Shown here: one piece after another, positions 1-7,046 of the stretch
Numbering within the stretch: the first letter of the stretch is position 1
How the letters are laid out: every line of letters starts with the position of its first letter
NCBI GenBank assembly: GCA_937915565.1
Contig: CALDMH010000117.1
Span: forward strand, 1 to 25,931
DNA: 25,931 bases
Origin: an uncultured Clostridia bacterium
Lineage (GTDB): Bacteria; Bacillota; Clostridia; Christensenellales; Borkfalkiaceae
Direction: 5' to 3'
Position numbers and translations under genes: made by a program
Notes under the pieces: generated by a model
Database searches by the model: none
What the model was told of the DNA's origin: nothing
The model's input: only the letters and a program-made list of their open reading frames with translations

Positions 1-1
1 A

Positions 2-2548
2 ACTAACGAGGGGTGGGAAAAATATTCTTTGCCGCTCGGCAACGGCTACGGCGGCGCAAGCGTTTTCGGAGGAACGGACGAAGAACGGGTTCAGTTTACG
101 ACGAACGCCTTTGCAAATCCGTTCCGGCAGGGTGGCGTGTCGAATTTTCTCGAACTTTTTATCGATTTTAACGATAAAGCGGAGAAATATGAACGCGGGC
201 TTGATTTAAGGACGGGCGTTGCTTATTCCGAGTACGTTTCCGATTTCGGAAAAACGACGAGGAAAGCGTTTTACAGTTATCCCGATAACGTTTTCGTTTA
301 CCGCGCGGAAACGGAAAAACCGAGAGATTTAAAGGTGAAAGTCGAAATACCTTATCTCGGCGAAAGAGCGTTGTCGGAAGGCGGAAGAACGGGCGAGGCG
401 AAAACGTGCGGCAAAGAAATCGTCGTTTGCGGAACGCTCCCTTCGAGAGAGCTTAAATATTGCGCGAAAGTAGCGGTTATAACCGACGGCGAAAAGATAT
501 GCGAAAACGGGCAAATTACCGTGATAAACGCCTTATACGCGGACGTTTACGTTGTGATGGACACTTCGTACAAGCTTTGCCCCGAGGCGTTTTCCACGCA
601 TAAAGCGGTGGGGAACGAACCTGACGAAAAGGTTTCCGCAAGGCTTGAAAACGCTTTGAAACTCGGTTACGACAAACTTTTGAAAAGGCATATCGAGGAC
701 TTTTCGTCTTTTATGAACAGGGTGGAATTCGACCTCGGCGGAAAGGACGACGGGCGGGCGACCGACGAACTTTTACAGTCCTATCGAGAGGGAAACGCCG
801 AGCCTTATTTAGAAGAAATATACTATCAATACGGCAGGTATTTGCTTATATCCTCGTCGAGAAAGGGAACGCTGCCCGCGTCGCTTCAAGGCGTGTGGAC
901 GGTTCACGACAAATCCCCTTGGGGAAGCGGATTCTGGCATAATATAAACGTTCAGATGAACTATTGGCACGCTTTTTCGGCTAATATTGCCGAGGCGTTC
1001 GATGCTTATGCGGACTTTTTCAAGGCGTATCTTCCCGAGGCGGAGAAAAACGCCAAGGCGTGGATAGCGGAAACCAACCCGGAAAACCTTGACGGCGATT
1101 GCGGCTGGATAGTCGGCACGGGCGTGTTTTGTTATGACGTCGAGGGCAAAAACCCGAACGGGCATTCCGGCCCGGGGACGGGCGGACTTACCGCCAAAAT
1201 GTTTTACGACGCTTACGATTTTACCCGCGACGAGGATTTTTTGAAAAATTACGCCTATCCCGCAGTACACGGTATGGCGAAGTTTTTGAAAAAGACTTTG
1301 CGGGATTACGACGGCAGAAAATTATGTTCTTTTTCGGCGTCTCCCGAGCAAATTTTATCGGGCGATTGGGTGAAAGAGCATAAATATCAGCAATATTATC
1401 ACACCGTCGGTTGTTCTTTCGACCAGCAAATGGTTAAGGAAGTGTTCGAGGACGATTTGAAACTGTCGAAACTTCTCGGAGTTTCGGACGAAACCACTCG
1501 ATACGAAGAGGAGAATATAAACTCGCTCGACGCGATAAGGGTCGGTTACAGCGGACAAATCAAAGAATACGACGAAGAGCGTTTTTACGGCGAGATAGGC
1601 GAGGCGAAGCACAGGCATTTATCTCAGCTCGTCGCGCTTATGCCGGGCGAACAGATAACGAGCGACGCCCCCGCGCTTTTAGACGCAGCGAAAATAACGC
1701 TGAATTTACGCGGCGACGAATCGACGGGCTGGGCGCTTGCTCACAGGCTTTGTTCGAGAGCGAGAACGGGCGAAGGCGACCACGCTTATATTCTTTTGCA
1801 AAATCTTTTGAAAACCAGAACGCACCCGAATTTGTGGGACGTTCACCCGCCTTTTCAGATAGACGGAAATTTCGGCGCAACGGCGGGAATGACGGAAATG
1901 CTTTTGCAAAGTCACGGCGGATATATTTCGTTTCTTCCGTCGATTCCCGAAAATTGGCGGAGCGTGAGTTTTAAGGGTTTAAAAGCGAGAGGAAATTTCG
2001 AGGTTTCGCTCGATTATAAGGACGGAATTATAGAAAATTGCGAGATAACCTCCTATAAGGGCGATACGGTAACGCTTTATTACGGCGGGGAAACGGACGA
2101 AATAACCGTTCATAGCGGCGGCTTTAAAATTCCCGTGAAACACGCCGACGGCAAGGTTTCGTTTGCTACGACGGCGGGCGAAAAATATTGTCTATCGGGC
2201 TTCAAAAAGCGAGTTAATCGACTTATAGCGCGGGATTTCACCGCAAATTGGCAAACAGACGGCGTTAAACTCGAATGGAAAAACGACGGAAACGAATACG
2301 ATATTTTCCGCGCGGCGGGTAGCGAAGCGCAGTATTCGTTCATAGGGAAATCGGATAACGGCGAGTTTATCGACGGCGATTTTCCCGAAAACGACAAAGC
2401 AAGGCTAACTTATAAACTTCTATTATCCGGGACGGATAAAAGAGGCAGAGGCAACGGTGCGACGGCGGTTTTGAACCCCGCGAGCGAACTTGAAAAAGAA
2501 AGATACGTTTACAGACTGAAAGTAAATAATCTAAACTTACAAAAATGA
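2..2548 (+). CDS. GH95 family alpha-L-fucosidase / alpha-L-galactosidase, 5'-truncated by window edge
   Basis: GH95 enzymes remove terminal alpha-1,2-L-fucose or alpha-L-galactose by inversion. The open frame reaches the left edge and reads TNEGWEKYSLPLGNGYGGAS, the family's usual N-terminal signature, so probably only about 10-20 residues (or also a signal peptide) are missing. The TTG at 29 lies inside this signature and is not the start. The active-site elements are visible: the Asn-x-Asn pair in NINVQMNYWH (codons 941-949), the general acid Glu in SASPEQ (1346-1348) and the Asp in QIDGNFG (1862-1864), matching Asn421/Asn423, Glu566 and Asp766 of Bifidobacterium AfcA. After the usual C-terminal beta domain there is an extra segment of about 110 residues (from about 2210) resembling a fibronectin-III-like fold. 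The stop overlaps the next start (ATGA), so it is co-translated with the GH127 gene. Family assignment is firm; whether the sugar is fucose or L-galactose cannot be told, nor can the cell location. Confidence 0.93.
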   Translation, partial: TNEGWEKYSLPLGNGYGGASVFGGTDEERVQFTTNAFANPFRQGGVSNFLELFIDFNDKAEKYERGLDLRTGVAYSEYVSDFGKTTRKAFYSYPDNVFVYRAETEKPRDLKVKVEIPYLGERALSEGGRTGEAKTCGKEIVVCGTLPSRELKYCAKVAVITDGEKICENGQITVINALYADVYVVMDTSYKLCPEAFSTHKAVGNEPDEKVSARLENALKLGYDKLLKRHIEDFSSFMNRVEFDLGGKDDGRATDELLQSYREGNAEPYLEEIYYQYGRYLLISSSRKGTLPASLQGVWTVHDKSPWGSGFWHNINVQMNYWHAFSANIAEAFDAYADFFKAYLPEAEKNAKAWIAETNPENLDGDCGWIVGTGVFCYDVEGKNPNGHSGPGTGGLTAKMFYDAYDFTRDEDFLKNYAYPAVHGMAKFLKKTLRDYDGRKLCSFSASPEQILSGDWVKEHKYQQYYHTVGCSFDQQMVKEVFEDDLKLSKLLGVSDETTRYEEENINSLDAIRVGYSGQIKEYDEERFYGEIGEAKHRHLSQLVALMPGEQITSDAPALLDAAKITLNLRGDESTGWALAHRLCSRARTGEGDHAYILLQNLLKTRTHPNLWDVHPPFQIDGNFGATAGMTEMLLQSHGGYISFLPSIPENWRSVSFKGLKARGNFEVSLDYKDGIIENCEITSYKGDTVTLYYGGETDEITVHSGGFKIPVKHADGKVSFATTAGEKYCLSGFKKRVNRLIARDFTANWQTDGVKLEWKNDGNEYDIFRAAGSEAQYSFIGKSDNGEFIDGDFPENDKARLTYKLLLSGTDKRGRGNGATAVLNPASELEKERYVYRLKVNNLNLQK

Positions 2549-4377
2549 CGATTATGGAAAGAATTATGAAATTCCCCGCGGCGGGGCAGACGATAACGAA
2601 GGGTTTTCCCGGCGATATGATTAAATACACGATAGACAGGCAGTTTTTAGACGAAAGTCTTTGGAAACTTACCGTCGAACAGTTCAGAACGAAGCCCGAC
2701 GGCAAGGACGGCGGTTGGCGCGGCGAGTTCTGGGGTAAACTTATGCGCGCGGCTTGCCTTACTTACAAGGCTACGGGAAGCGCGAAGCTTTACGCCGAGA
2801 TAACCGAGAGCATAAAGGATATGCTTACCACCCAAGAAAAAAACGGCAGATTTTCCACCTACGATTTGAAATACGAGTTCAACGGCTGGGATATGTGGTC
2901 GAGAAAATACGCTATGCTCGGCTTCCTTTATTATATCGATATTTGCAAAAACAAGGCTCTCGTCAAAAAGATAACGAAGGCCCTTAAAAAGCACGCCGAT
3001 TACGTTATGAAAAAAGTAGGCAAGGGCAGAGGTAAGGTTGAGATTTACGACACGACGACTTCTTACGGCGGAATGAATTCCTGCTCGATTTTAGAGTCGT
3101 TCGTGAAACTCTTCAAACTTACCGGAGAAAAGAAATATCTCGATTTTTCCGAGTATATCATAAGTACGGGCTTTTCCAAAGACCAAGACATAATAAGTCT
3201 TTGCAAAACCAAGGAGAAACGCCCGTTTGAATTCAAATATACCAAGGCTTACGAAATGATGAGCTGTTTCGAGGGGCTTTTGGAATACTACACCGTTACG
3301 GGCAACGAGGACGAACTTAAAACCGTAATCAATTTCGTAGATATGGTGCTTGAAAGCGATTATACGGTTATAGGTTGCTGCGGTTGCACGCACGAACTGT
3401 TTGATAATTCGACGGTGAAGCAAACCGAACCGAGCGAAGGCGTTATGCAGGAAACCTGCGTTACGGTTACGCTTATGAAGCTTTGCGCAAAACTTCTCGC
3501 CATAACGGGCGATTCGAAATACGCCGACGTTATCGAAAGGTCGGGCTACAATTCTCTTTTCGGCTCGGTGAACAGCGAAAATCAAACGATGAAACGCACT
3601 TTGGGAATTGTGTGGAGGGGAAAAGACCCCGTACCCGTTCCGCACGAAGCGTTTCCTTTCGATAGTTACAGCCCGCTTTGTTTGGGGCAACGGGCGAAGA
3701 AAGTCGGTGGATTCAGGGTTATGGGAAACGGCAGGTCATACGGCTGCTGCGCGGCTATCGGCGGCGCGGGAACGGCTATTTTCGGCTTGGTTTCGATAAT
3801 GGAAGGCAAAAACGGATATTATATCAACCTTTATAACGACGAAATTTACTCGGATAGAGCCGCGGGAATTAAAATTTCCGTCAAAGCGAACCTTTATAAA
3901 AAAGGCGAAGCCAAAATAACGGTGAAAACGGCCGACGAAACGAGGCTTTTCCTGCGTATCCCGAAGTGGGCGAAAGATTTTGAAATTTCGATAAACGGCG
4001 AAGAAATCGGTTTCGGTTCGGAAAACGGATACGCCGTTATAAGAGCGAACGACGGCGATAAAATCACAGTTTCTATGCCGATGCGGACGACGAGAAATAT
4101 TTTGAACGGCAAGGCGGAATACGAAAGAGGGCCGATAGTTCTTGCGAGAGACGAGAGGTTCGGCGAGGATATAAGTTTGCCGATTGCCGTGCCCGAAAAA
4201 GCGGGCGGGGCGATTGCGAAACTCGTTAAAAACACTGCGTTTTACACGAACGAAACCGTTAAAATCAAAACCGCAAACGGCGAAATAACGCTTTGCGATT
4301 ATTCGTCCGCAGGCAAAAATTACGACAGCGAAAATTGCAATATATCCGTCTGGAACGATATTCGTCCGCGCGGTTAA
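2545..4377 (+). CDS. GH127 family (DUF1680) beta-L-arabinofuranosidase-type glycosidase
   Basis: 610 residues, close to the usual 600-660 of GH127, a retaining family that uses a zinc-bound cysteine nucleophile and mostly cleaves beta-L-arabinofuranosides. The zinc/cysteine set is complete: Glu303 and Cys305 in MQETCVTVTLMKLC, and Cys401-Cys402 in GRSYGCCAAIGG, matching Glu338/Cys340/Cys417/Cys418 of HypBA1. The alpha/alpha barrel motif WDMWSRKYAMLGFLYYIDIC is also typical, followed by C-terminal beta-sandwiches. The acid/base Glu is probably Glu284 (THELFDNS), but I am less sure of that alignment. There is no signal peptide, so it should be cytoplasmic and act on imported oligosaccharides. 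The ATG at 2545 overlaps the GH95 stop by 4 nt; in-frame ATGs at 2554 and 2566 are alternatives, the last having GGAAAG just upstream. Related activities (e.g. GH146-type) cannot be excluded. Confidence 0.92.
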   Translation: MTIMERIMKFPAAGQTITKGFPGDMIKYTIDRQFLDESLWKLTVEQFRTKPDGKDGGWRGEFWGKLMRAACLTYKATGSAKLYAEITESIKDMLTTQEKNGRFSTYDLKYEFNGWDMWSRKYAMLGFLYYIDICKNKALVKKITKALKKHADYVMKKVGKGRGKVEIYDTTTSYGGMNSCSILESFVKLFKLTGEKKYLDFSEYIISTGFSKDQDIISLCKTKEKRPFEFKYTKAYEMMSCFEGLLEYYTVTGNEDELKTVINFVDMVLESDYTVIGCCGCTHELFDNSTVKQTEPSEGVMQETCVTVTLMKLCAKLLAITGDSKYADVIERSGYNSLFGSVNSENQTMKRTLGIVWRGKDPVPVPHEAFPFDSYSPLCLGQRAKKVGGFRVMGNGRSYGCCAAIGGAGTAIFGLVSIMEGKNGYYINLYNDEIYSDRAAGIKISVKANLYKKGEAKITVKTADETRLFLRIPKWAKDFEISINGEEIGFGSENGYAVIRANDGDKITVSMPMRTTRNILNGKAEYERGPIVLARDERFGEDISLPIAVPEKAGGAIAKLVKNTAFYTNETVKIKTANGEITLCDYSSAGKNYDSENCNISVWNDIRPRG

Positions 4378-4500
4378 AACGCGCGGCGAAATACGAAACG
4401 CGCGGCGAAATACGAAGCGCACGGCGAAATATGAAACGCCGGTGCGGCAAATGTTTGGCCGACACACGAAACGTCAGGGCGGCATACGAAGCGTCGGGGA
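4377..4500 (+). repeat. Degenerate 19-20 bp tandem repeat array between GH127 and CE15-like genes
   Basis: Unit aaacgcgcggcgaaatacg occurs twice perfectly (4377-4395, 4396-4414), then with three changes (4415-4433). More decayed copies follow, e.g. 4434-4454, 4469-4488 and a partial one from 4489. The first copy begins on the last base of the GH127 stop codon. The array fills most of the 152-nt gap before the next gene. A reading frame across it (4293-4526) has only Arg/Lys-rich low-complexity content and is not considered a gene. Confidence 0.8.
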
Positions 4501-4529
4501 GATTAGAGAAATCCCCGCAAACCTAAAAA

Positions 4530-5639
4530 ATGGAAAAATTAAAATTTGAATCCGTTTTAACGAACGGAAGCTCCGCGAATGATTTTGCTCTGCCCGATTA
4601 TTTGAGGGAAAACGGAAAATTTTCGCGTGAAAAAACTCTACGGGAAATAGTAAGGGAAGAATACGGCGAAATCGACGAAAGCGGCGTAAAAATAAGCGTG
4701 AAAGACGTTACGGACGAGAAATTCGACGGCGACTACGGTTATTTTTTCTGCGGAAAGGCGAAGCACGCGGCTTTGGAATTTTCTCTTGAAAAGGACGGAA
4801 AAACCGCGGCTTTCGTTGCGGACGTGTTCGTTCCGTCGAGAACGAAAAACTACGATTTCGTCGTTCATCTCGATTTTATGAAGTATCTTCCGACGAAATA
4901 CTGCCCCGTGGAAGAGCTTATGGACGGCGGCATTGCCGTCGCGCACCTTTATTATAAGGAAATTTCCACCGACGACGGCGATTTTTCAACCGGCATTGCG
5001 CCGCTTTTTTGCAACCGCTCGGAAAGTTACGCCGCAGGCAAACTTTCGCTTTGGGCTTACGCCGCCAAAATCGTCGGCGAATACCTTATAAACGAGGGTT
5101 TTACGGTTAAAGAAAAGTTGTACGTTGCGGGCCATTCCCGGCTCGGCAAAACGGCTCTTCTTGCGGCGGCGAAGTACGAAATTTTCGCGGGCTGTATGGT
5201 GAACTGCTCGGGTTGCTCGGGCGCGGCTATCTCGCGCGGCAAGCGGGGCGAAACGATTAAAGTGATAACGGACGTTTTCCCCTTCTGGTTCACGCCCGAT
5301 TACAAAAAATATGCCGACAGGGAAAACGAAATGCCTTTCGACCAGCATTATCTGATGGCTTCGGTTGCGCCGAGGAAGGTGTTCGTCGTTGCGGCGAGCG
5401 AGGACGATTGGGCAGATACCGACGCGCAATATTTGTGTGCGGAAGCGGCAAGCGAGGCTTATAAAGAACTCGGCTTAATCGGTTTAAAGCCCGTAAGCAA
5501 ACCGCTCGAAGTCGGCGAGAGGAACGTCGGCGGGAACGTGGCGTTTTTCGTCCGTGAAGGAGTGCATTTTTTCAGCCGTGAGGACTGGGCGTTTTATCTT
5601 GCTTGTTTGCGGGATAAAAACGAAAAAAGCCCTGCATAA
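4530..5639 (+). CDS. CE15-like alpha/beta hydrolase (glucuronoyl/acetylxylan esterase-like)
   Basis: 369 residues with an alpha/beta-hydrolase core. The nucleophile elbow is VAGHSRLGKTALLAA (Ser203). The segment FPFWFTPDYKKYAD, then PFDQHYLMASVAPRKV and SEDDWADTDAQY (acidic residues 291-293), then the catalytic-type His346 in VREGVHFFSREDW, follow the order seen in bacterial CE15 glucuronoyl esterases and proteins often named acetylxylan esterase. CE15 enzymes cut the ester between 4-O-methyl-glucuronate and lignin alcohols. The canonical elbow is GCSRxGK, so His in place of Cys suggests a related branch with possibly different ester substrates. There is no signal peptide, unusual for a true lignin-facing esterase, so a cytoplasmic deacylating role on imported sugars is more likely. 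No convincing Shine-Dalgarno is seen before the ATG. It is the last gene of the left operon, before a terminator. Confidence 0.8.
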   Translation: MEKLKFESVLTNGSSANDFALPDYLRENGKFSREKTLREIVREEYGEIDESGVKISVKDVTDEKFDGDYGYFFCGKAKHAALEFSLEKDGKTAAFVADVFVPSRTKNYDFVVHLDFMKYLPTKYCPVEELMDGGIAVAHLYYKEISTDDGDFSTGIAPLFCNRSESYAAGKLSLWAYAAKIVGEYLINEGFTVKEKLYVAGHSRLGKTALLAAAKYEIFAGCMVNCSGCSGAAISRGKRGETIKVITDVFPFWFTPDYKKYADRENEMPFDQHYLMASVAPRKVFVVAASEDDWADTDAQYLCAEAASEAYKELGLIGLKPVSKPLEVGERNVGGNVAFFVREGVHFFSREDWAFYLACLRDKNEKSPA

Positions 5640-5640
5640 G

Positions 5641-5772
5641 TCGTTTAACGGGCATTTTTACGGTTCAATAAGCAAATTATAACGCGCGTTCGCGGCTCGA
5701 TAAGCAAATCGCAACGAGCGTTCGCGGCTCGATAAGCAAATCGCAACGAGCATTTTACGATTCAATAAGCAA
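5641..5772 (+). repeat. Four-copy degenerate 32-35 bp tandem repeat after the CE15-like gene
   Basis: Copies lie at about 5641-5675, 5676-5707, 5708-5739 and 5740-5772, each ending in the core cgataagcaa or caataagcaa. The two middle copies are nearly identical (shared gttcgcggctcgataagcaa) and the outer two are closer to each other (ttacgrttcaataagcaa). The array starts two nucleotides after the stop codon of the CE15-like gene and runs up to the terminator. No coding potential is seen. Confidence 0.82.
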
Positions 5773-5780
5773 AATAATAA

Positions 5781-5812
5781 GGCAAACCGCAATCGGTGGT
5801 TTGCCCTTTTTT
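5781..5812 (+). terminator. Intrinsic terminator of the GH95-GH127-CE15 operon
   Basis: A perfect 8-bp stem, GGCAAACC (5781-5788) with GGTTTGCC (5798-5805), closes a 9-nt loop and is followed by six T residues (5807-5812). An A-rich tract (5771-5780) precedes it, so weak activity for leftward transcription from the regulator gene is possible. An alternative inner stem ACCG/CGGT could compete in the loop. Confidence 0.87.
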
Positions 5813-5834
5813 GTGGTCTGTTTACGTCGGTTTT

Positions 5835-5950
5835 TTTTAACGATTTAACCTTGCGGCCTGTTCGCGTGTAAGCTTATTCTTTAACGATTTAACTTTGCAG
5901 TTCGTTCGTGCCGACTTTTTTTAGCGATTTAACTTTGAGGCTTGTTCGTC
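5835..5950 (-). repeat. Three degenerate copies of the regulator gene's 3' end (40-44 bp spacing)
   Basis: The + strand word cgatttaac(c/t)ttg recurs at 5841, 5885 and 5925, followed each time by a degenerate gttcgt-type segment and preceded by a T-run. The rightmost copy contains the stop codon and last codons of the AraC-type gene (…NKPQS); the other two lie outside it as decayed duplicates. This makes up most of the non-coding stretch between the terminator and the regulator. Confidence 0.7.
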
Positions 5951-6801
5951 AGCCTGAATTCGCTCGGCGTTACGCCTATGATTTTTTTGAAGCGCACGTT
6001 GAAATTGGGAATATCGTTAAACCCGCTCGCGTAAACCACTTCGTTCACGGGATAGCCTTGTTTTAAGAGGATACAGGCGTATTCGAGCCTGTAATTTATT
6101 AAAAAATGAATAGGGGTGAAGCCCGTTCCCTTTTTATATAGGCGAATGAGATACCGCTTGTCGAGAGAGAATTTTTTCGCGACGTCGTCGAGCGTTATTG
6201 GGTTTTTGAAGTTTTCGATGATAAAGTTCGTAACGTTGTTGCAAAGTTCTTCAAAGGAATCTCTGTCGGCGGTTTCGTGCGAGATGATTTTTGAAGCGAT
6301 TTTATAAAGAAGTTCGTAGCCGAGCGACAAAATGAGCAGTTCGTTGATGTTGGTTTTGTTTTTTGAAACGGCCATAAGCTTTTCGAATATCTCGACGATT
6401 GCTTCGTCGTAAACGTTTTTTATAACGGGGTTCTCGTCCGATATGCCGATTCTCGAAAAATATTCCTCGATACCGCTCCCGTTGAAGTGAATCCAGTAAT
6501 AATCGTAAGGATTTTGCGGGTTTGCCTTATAATAATGCTCGCTCGACCGCGGAAGCAGGAAAATATCTCCCTTTTTAACCGTGTATAAGGTGTTGTTCGT
6601 AAAGAAAAATCCTTCGCCCGAAATGACGTATTGCAGGCAATAATCGTGCCTTTCGTCTTGAAGATAGGCGTAATATTGCTTCGGATTGTCCTTCATAAGC
6701 CCGAATTTCGTTACGAATATTCCCGAATATCTGACCGTGGAAAGGTCGGTGAAATAAGTGTCCCTGTCCACGAGCCTGTTTTTAGTCGTTTTTTTCTTCA
6801 T
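5929..6801 (-). CDS. AraC-family transcriptional regulator with N-terminal cupin sensor domain
   Basis: 290 residues, the standard size. The first 170 or so form the beta-rich AraC-type ligand-binding fold (YCLQYVISGEGFFFTNN, VKKGDIFLLPRSSEHYYKA, then YYWIHFNG). The C-terminal 100 or so carry two helix-turn-helix motifs: ITLDDVAKKFSLDKRYLIRL, and the family signature VNEVVYASGFNDIPNFNVRFKKIIGVTPSEFR. Such proteins bind a sugar and activate adjacent catabolic operons. It is transcribed away from the GH42 operon and toward the left operon's terminator, so it is the obvious local regulator. The ATG at 6801 has no Shine-Dalgarno and lies 6 nt from a consensus -10 box, suggesting a leaderless message. 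A GTG at codon 11 is the nearest alternative but also lacks a good ribosome site. The ligand is unknown. Confidence 0.94.
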   Translation of the reverse strand: MKKKTTKNRLVDRDTYFTDLSTVRYSGIFVTKFGLMKDNPKQYYAYLQDERHDYCLQYVISGEGFFFTNNTLYTVKKGDIFLLPRSSEHYYKANPQNPYDYYWIHFNGSGIEEYFSRIGISDENPVIKNVYDEAIVEIFEKLMAVSKNKTNINELLILSLGYELLYKIASKIISHETADRDSFEELCNNVTNFIIENFKNPITLDDVAKKFSLDKRYLIRLYKKGTGFTPIHFLINYRLEYACILLKQGYPVNEVVYASGFNDIPNFNVRFKKIIGVTPSEFRLTNKPQS

Positions 6802-6807
6802 AATCCG

Positions 6808-6836
6808 ATTATACCTGCGCGAAAAAGAAATGTCAA
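6808..6836 (-). promoter_or_regulatory. Perfect sigma-A consensus promoter of the AraC-type gene
   Basis: On the - strand, TTGACA (6836-6831), a 17-nt spacer and TATAAT (6813-6808) match the vegetative consensus at every position. Only CGGATT separates the -10 box from the ATG, so the usual start point 7 nt beyond the box is the A of the start codon (6801). Confidence 0.88.
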
Positions 6837-6920
6837 TGCTTTTTCGGCTTTTTTATTATTTAACGAAAAATCGAAAAAATAAACGGGATATAGTTTTAAA
6901 AAATAAAGATTTTATAACGG

Positions 6921-6963
6921 ATTTTACAAAATTTACCATACGGAAAAGTTAATTTTGCAAAAT
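6921..6963. promoter_or_regulatory. Candidate operator: two 12-bp near-identical palindromic sites 31 bp apart
   Basis: ATTTTACAAAAT (6921-6932) and ATTTTGCAAAAT (6952-6963) differ at one base. The second is a perfect palindrome. Their centres are 31 bp apart, about three helical turns, and lie roughly 60 and 91 bp upstream of the predicted start of the GH42 operon. This arrangement suits an AraC-type activator dimer. The surrounding region is AT-rich, so chance similarity must be considered. Confidence 0.5.
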
Positions 6964-6982
6964 ATCTCGACAATTTAAAATA

Positions 6983-7011
6983 TTCACAGGTTATTTGCGG
7001 CGTATTATAAT
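6983..7011 (+). promoter_or_regulatory. Promoter of the GH42-led operon
   Basis: TTCACA (6983-6988), a 17-nt spacer and TATAAT (7006-7011) form a strong sigma-A-type promoter with one mismatch in the -35 box. The expected start is about 7018, giving a leader of roughly 28 nt that carries the GAGGAG ribosome site (7035-7040) ahead of the ATG at 7047. The imperfect -35 fits an activator-assisted promoter. Confidence 0.82.
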
Positions 7012-7046
7012 AGTTATGATAAAGATACTAAGCTGAGGAGTTCTTT

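Noticed and set aside
4293..4526. Small + strand frame of 77 codons through the intergenic repeat array
   Set aside because: It starts inside the GH127 gene out of frame and is made mainly of translated repeats; no ribosome site or known domain.
5829..5837. T8 run as a second terminator
   Set aside because: No stable hairpin directly precedes it; it belongs to the degenerate repeat of the regulator's 3' end.
5641..5950. CRISPR-like array
   Set aside because: The repeat units are adjacent and degenerate with no unique spacers, and no cas genes are present.
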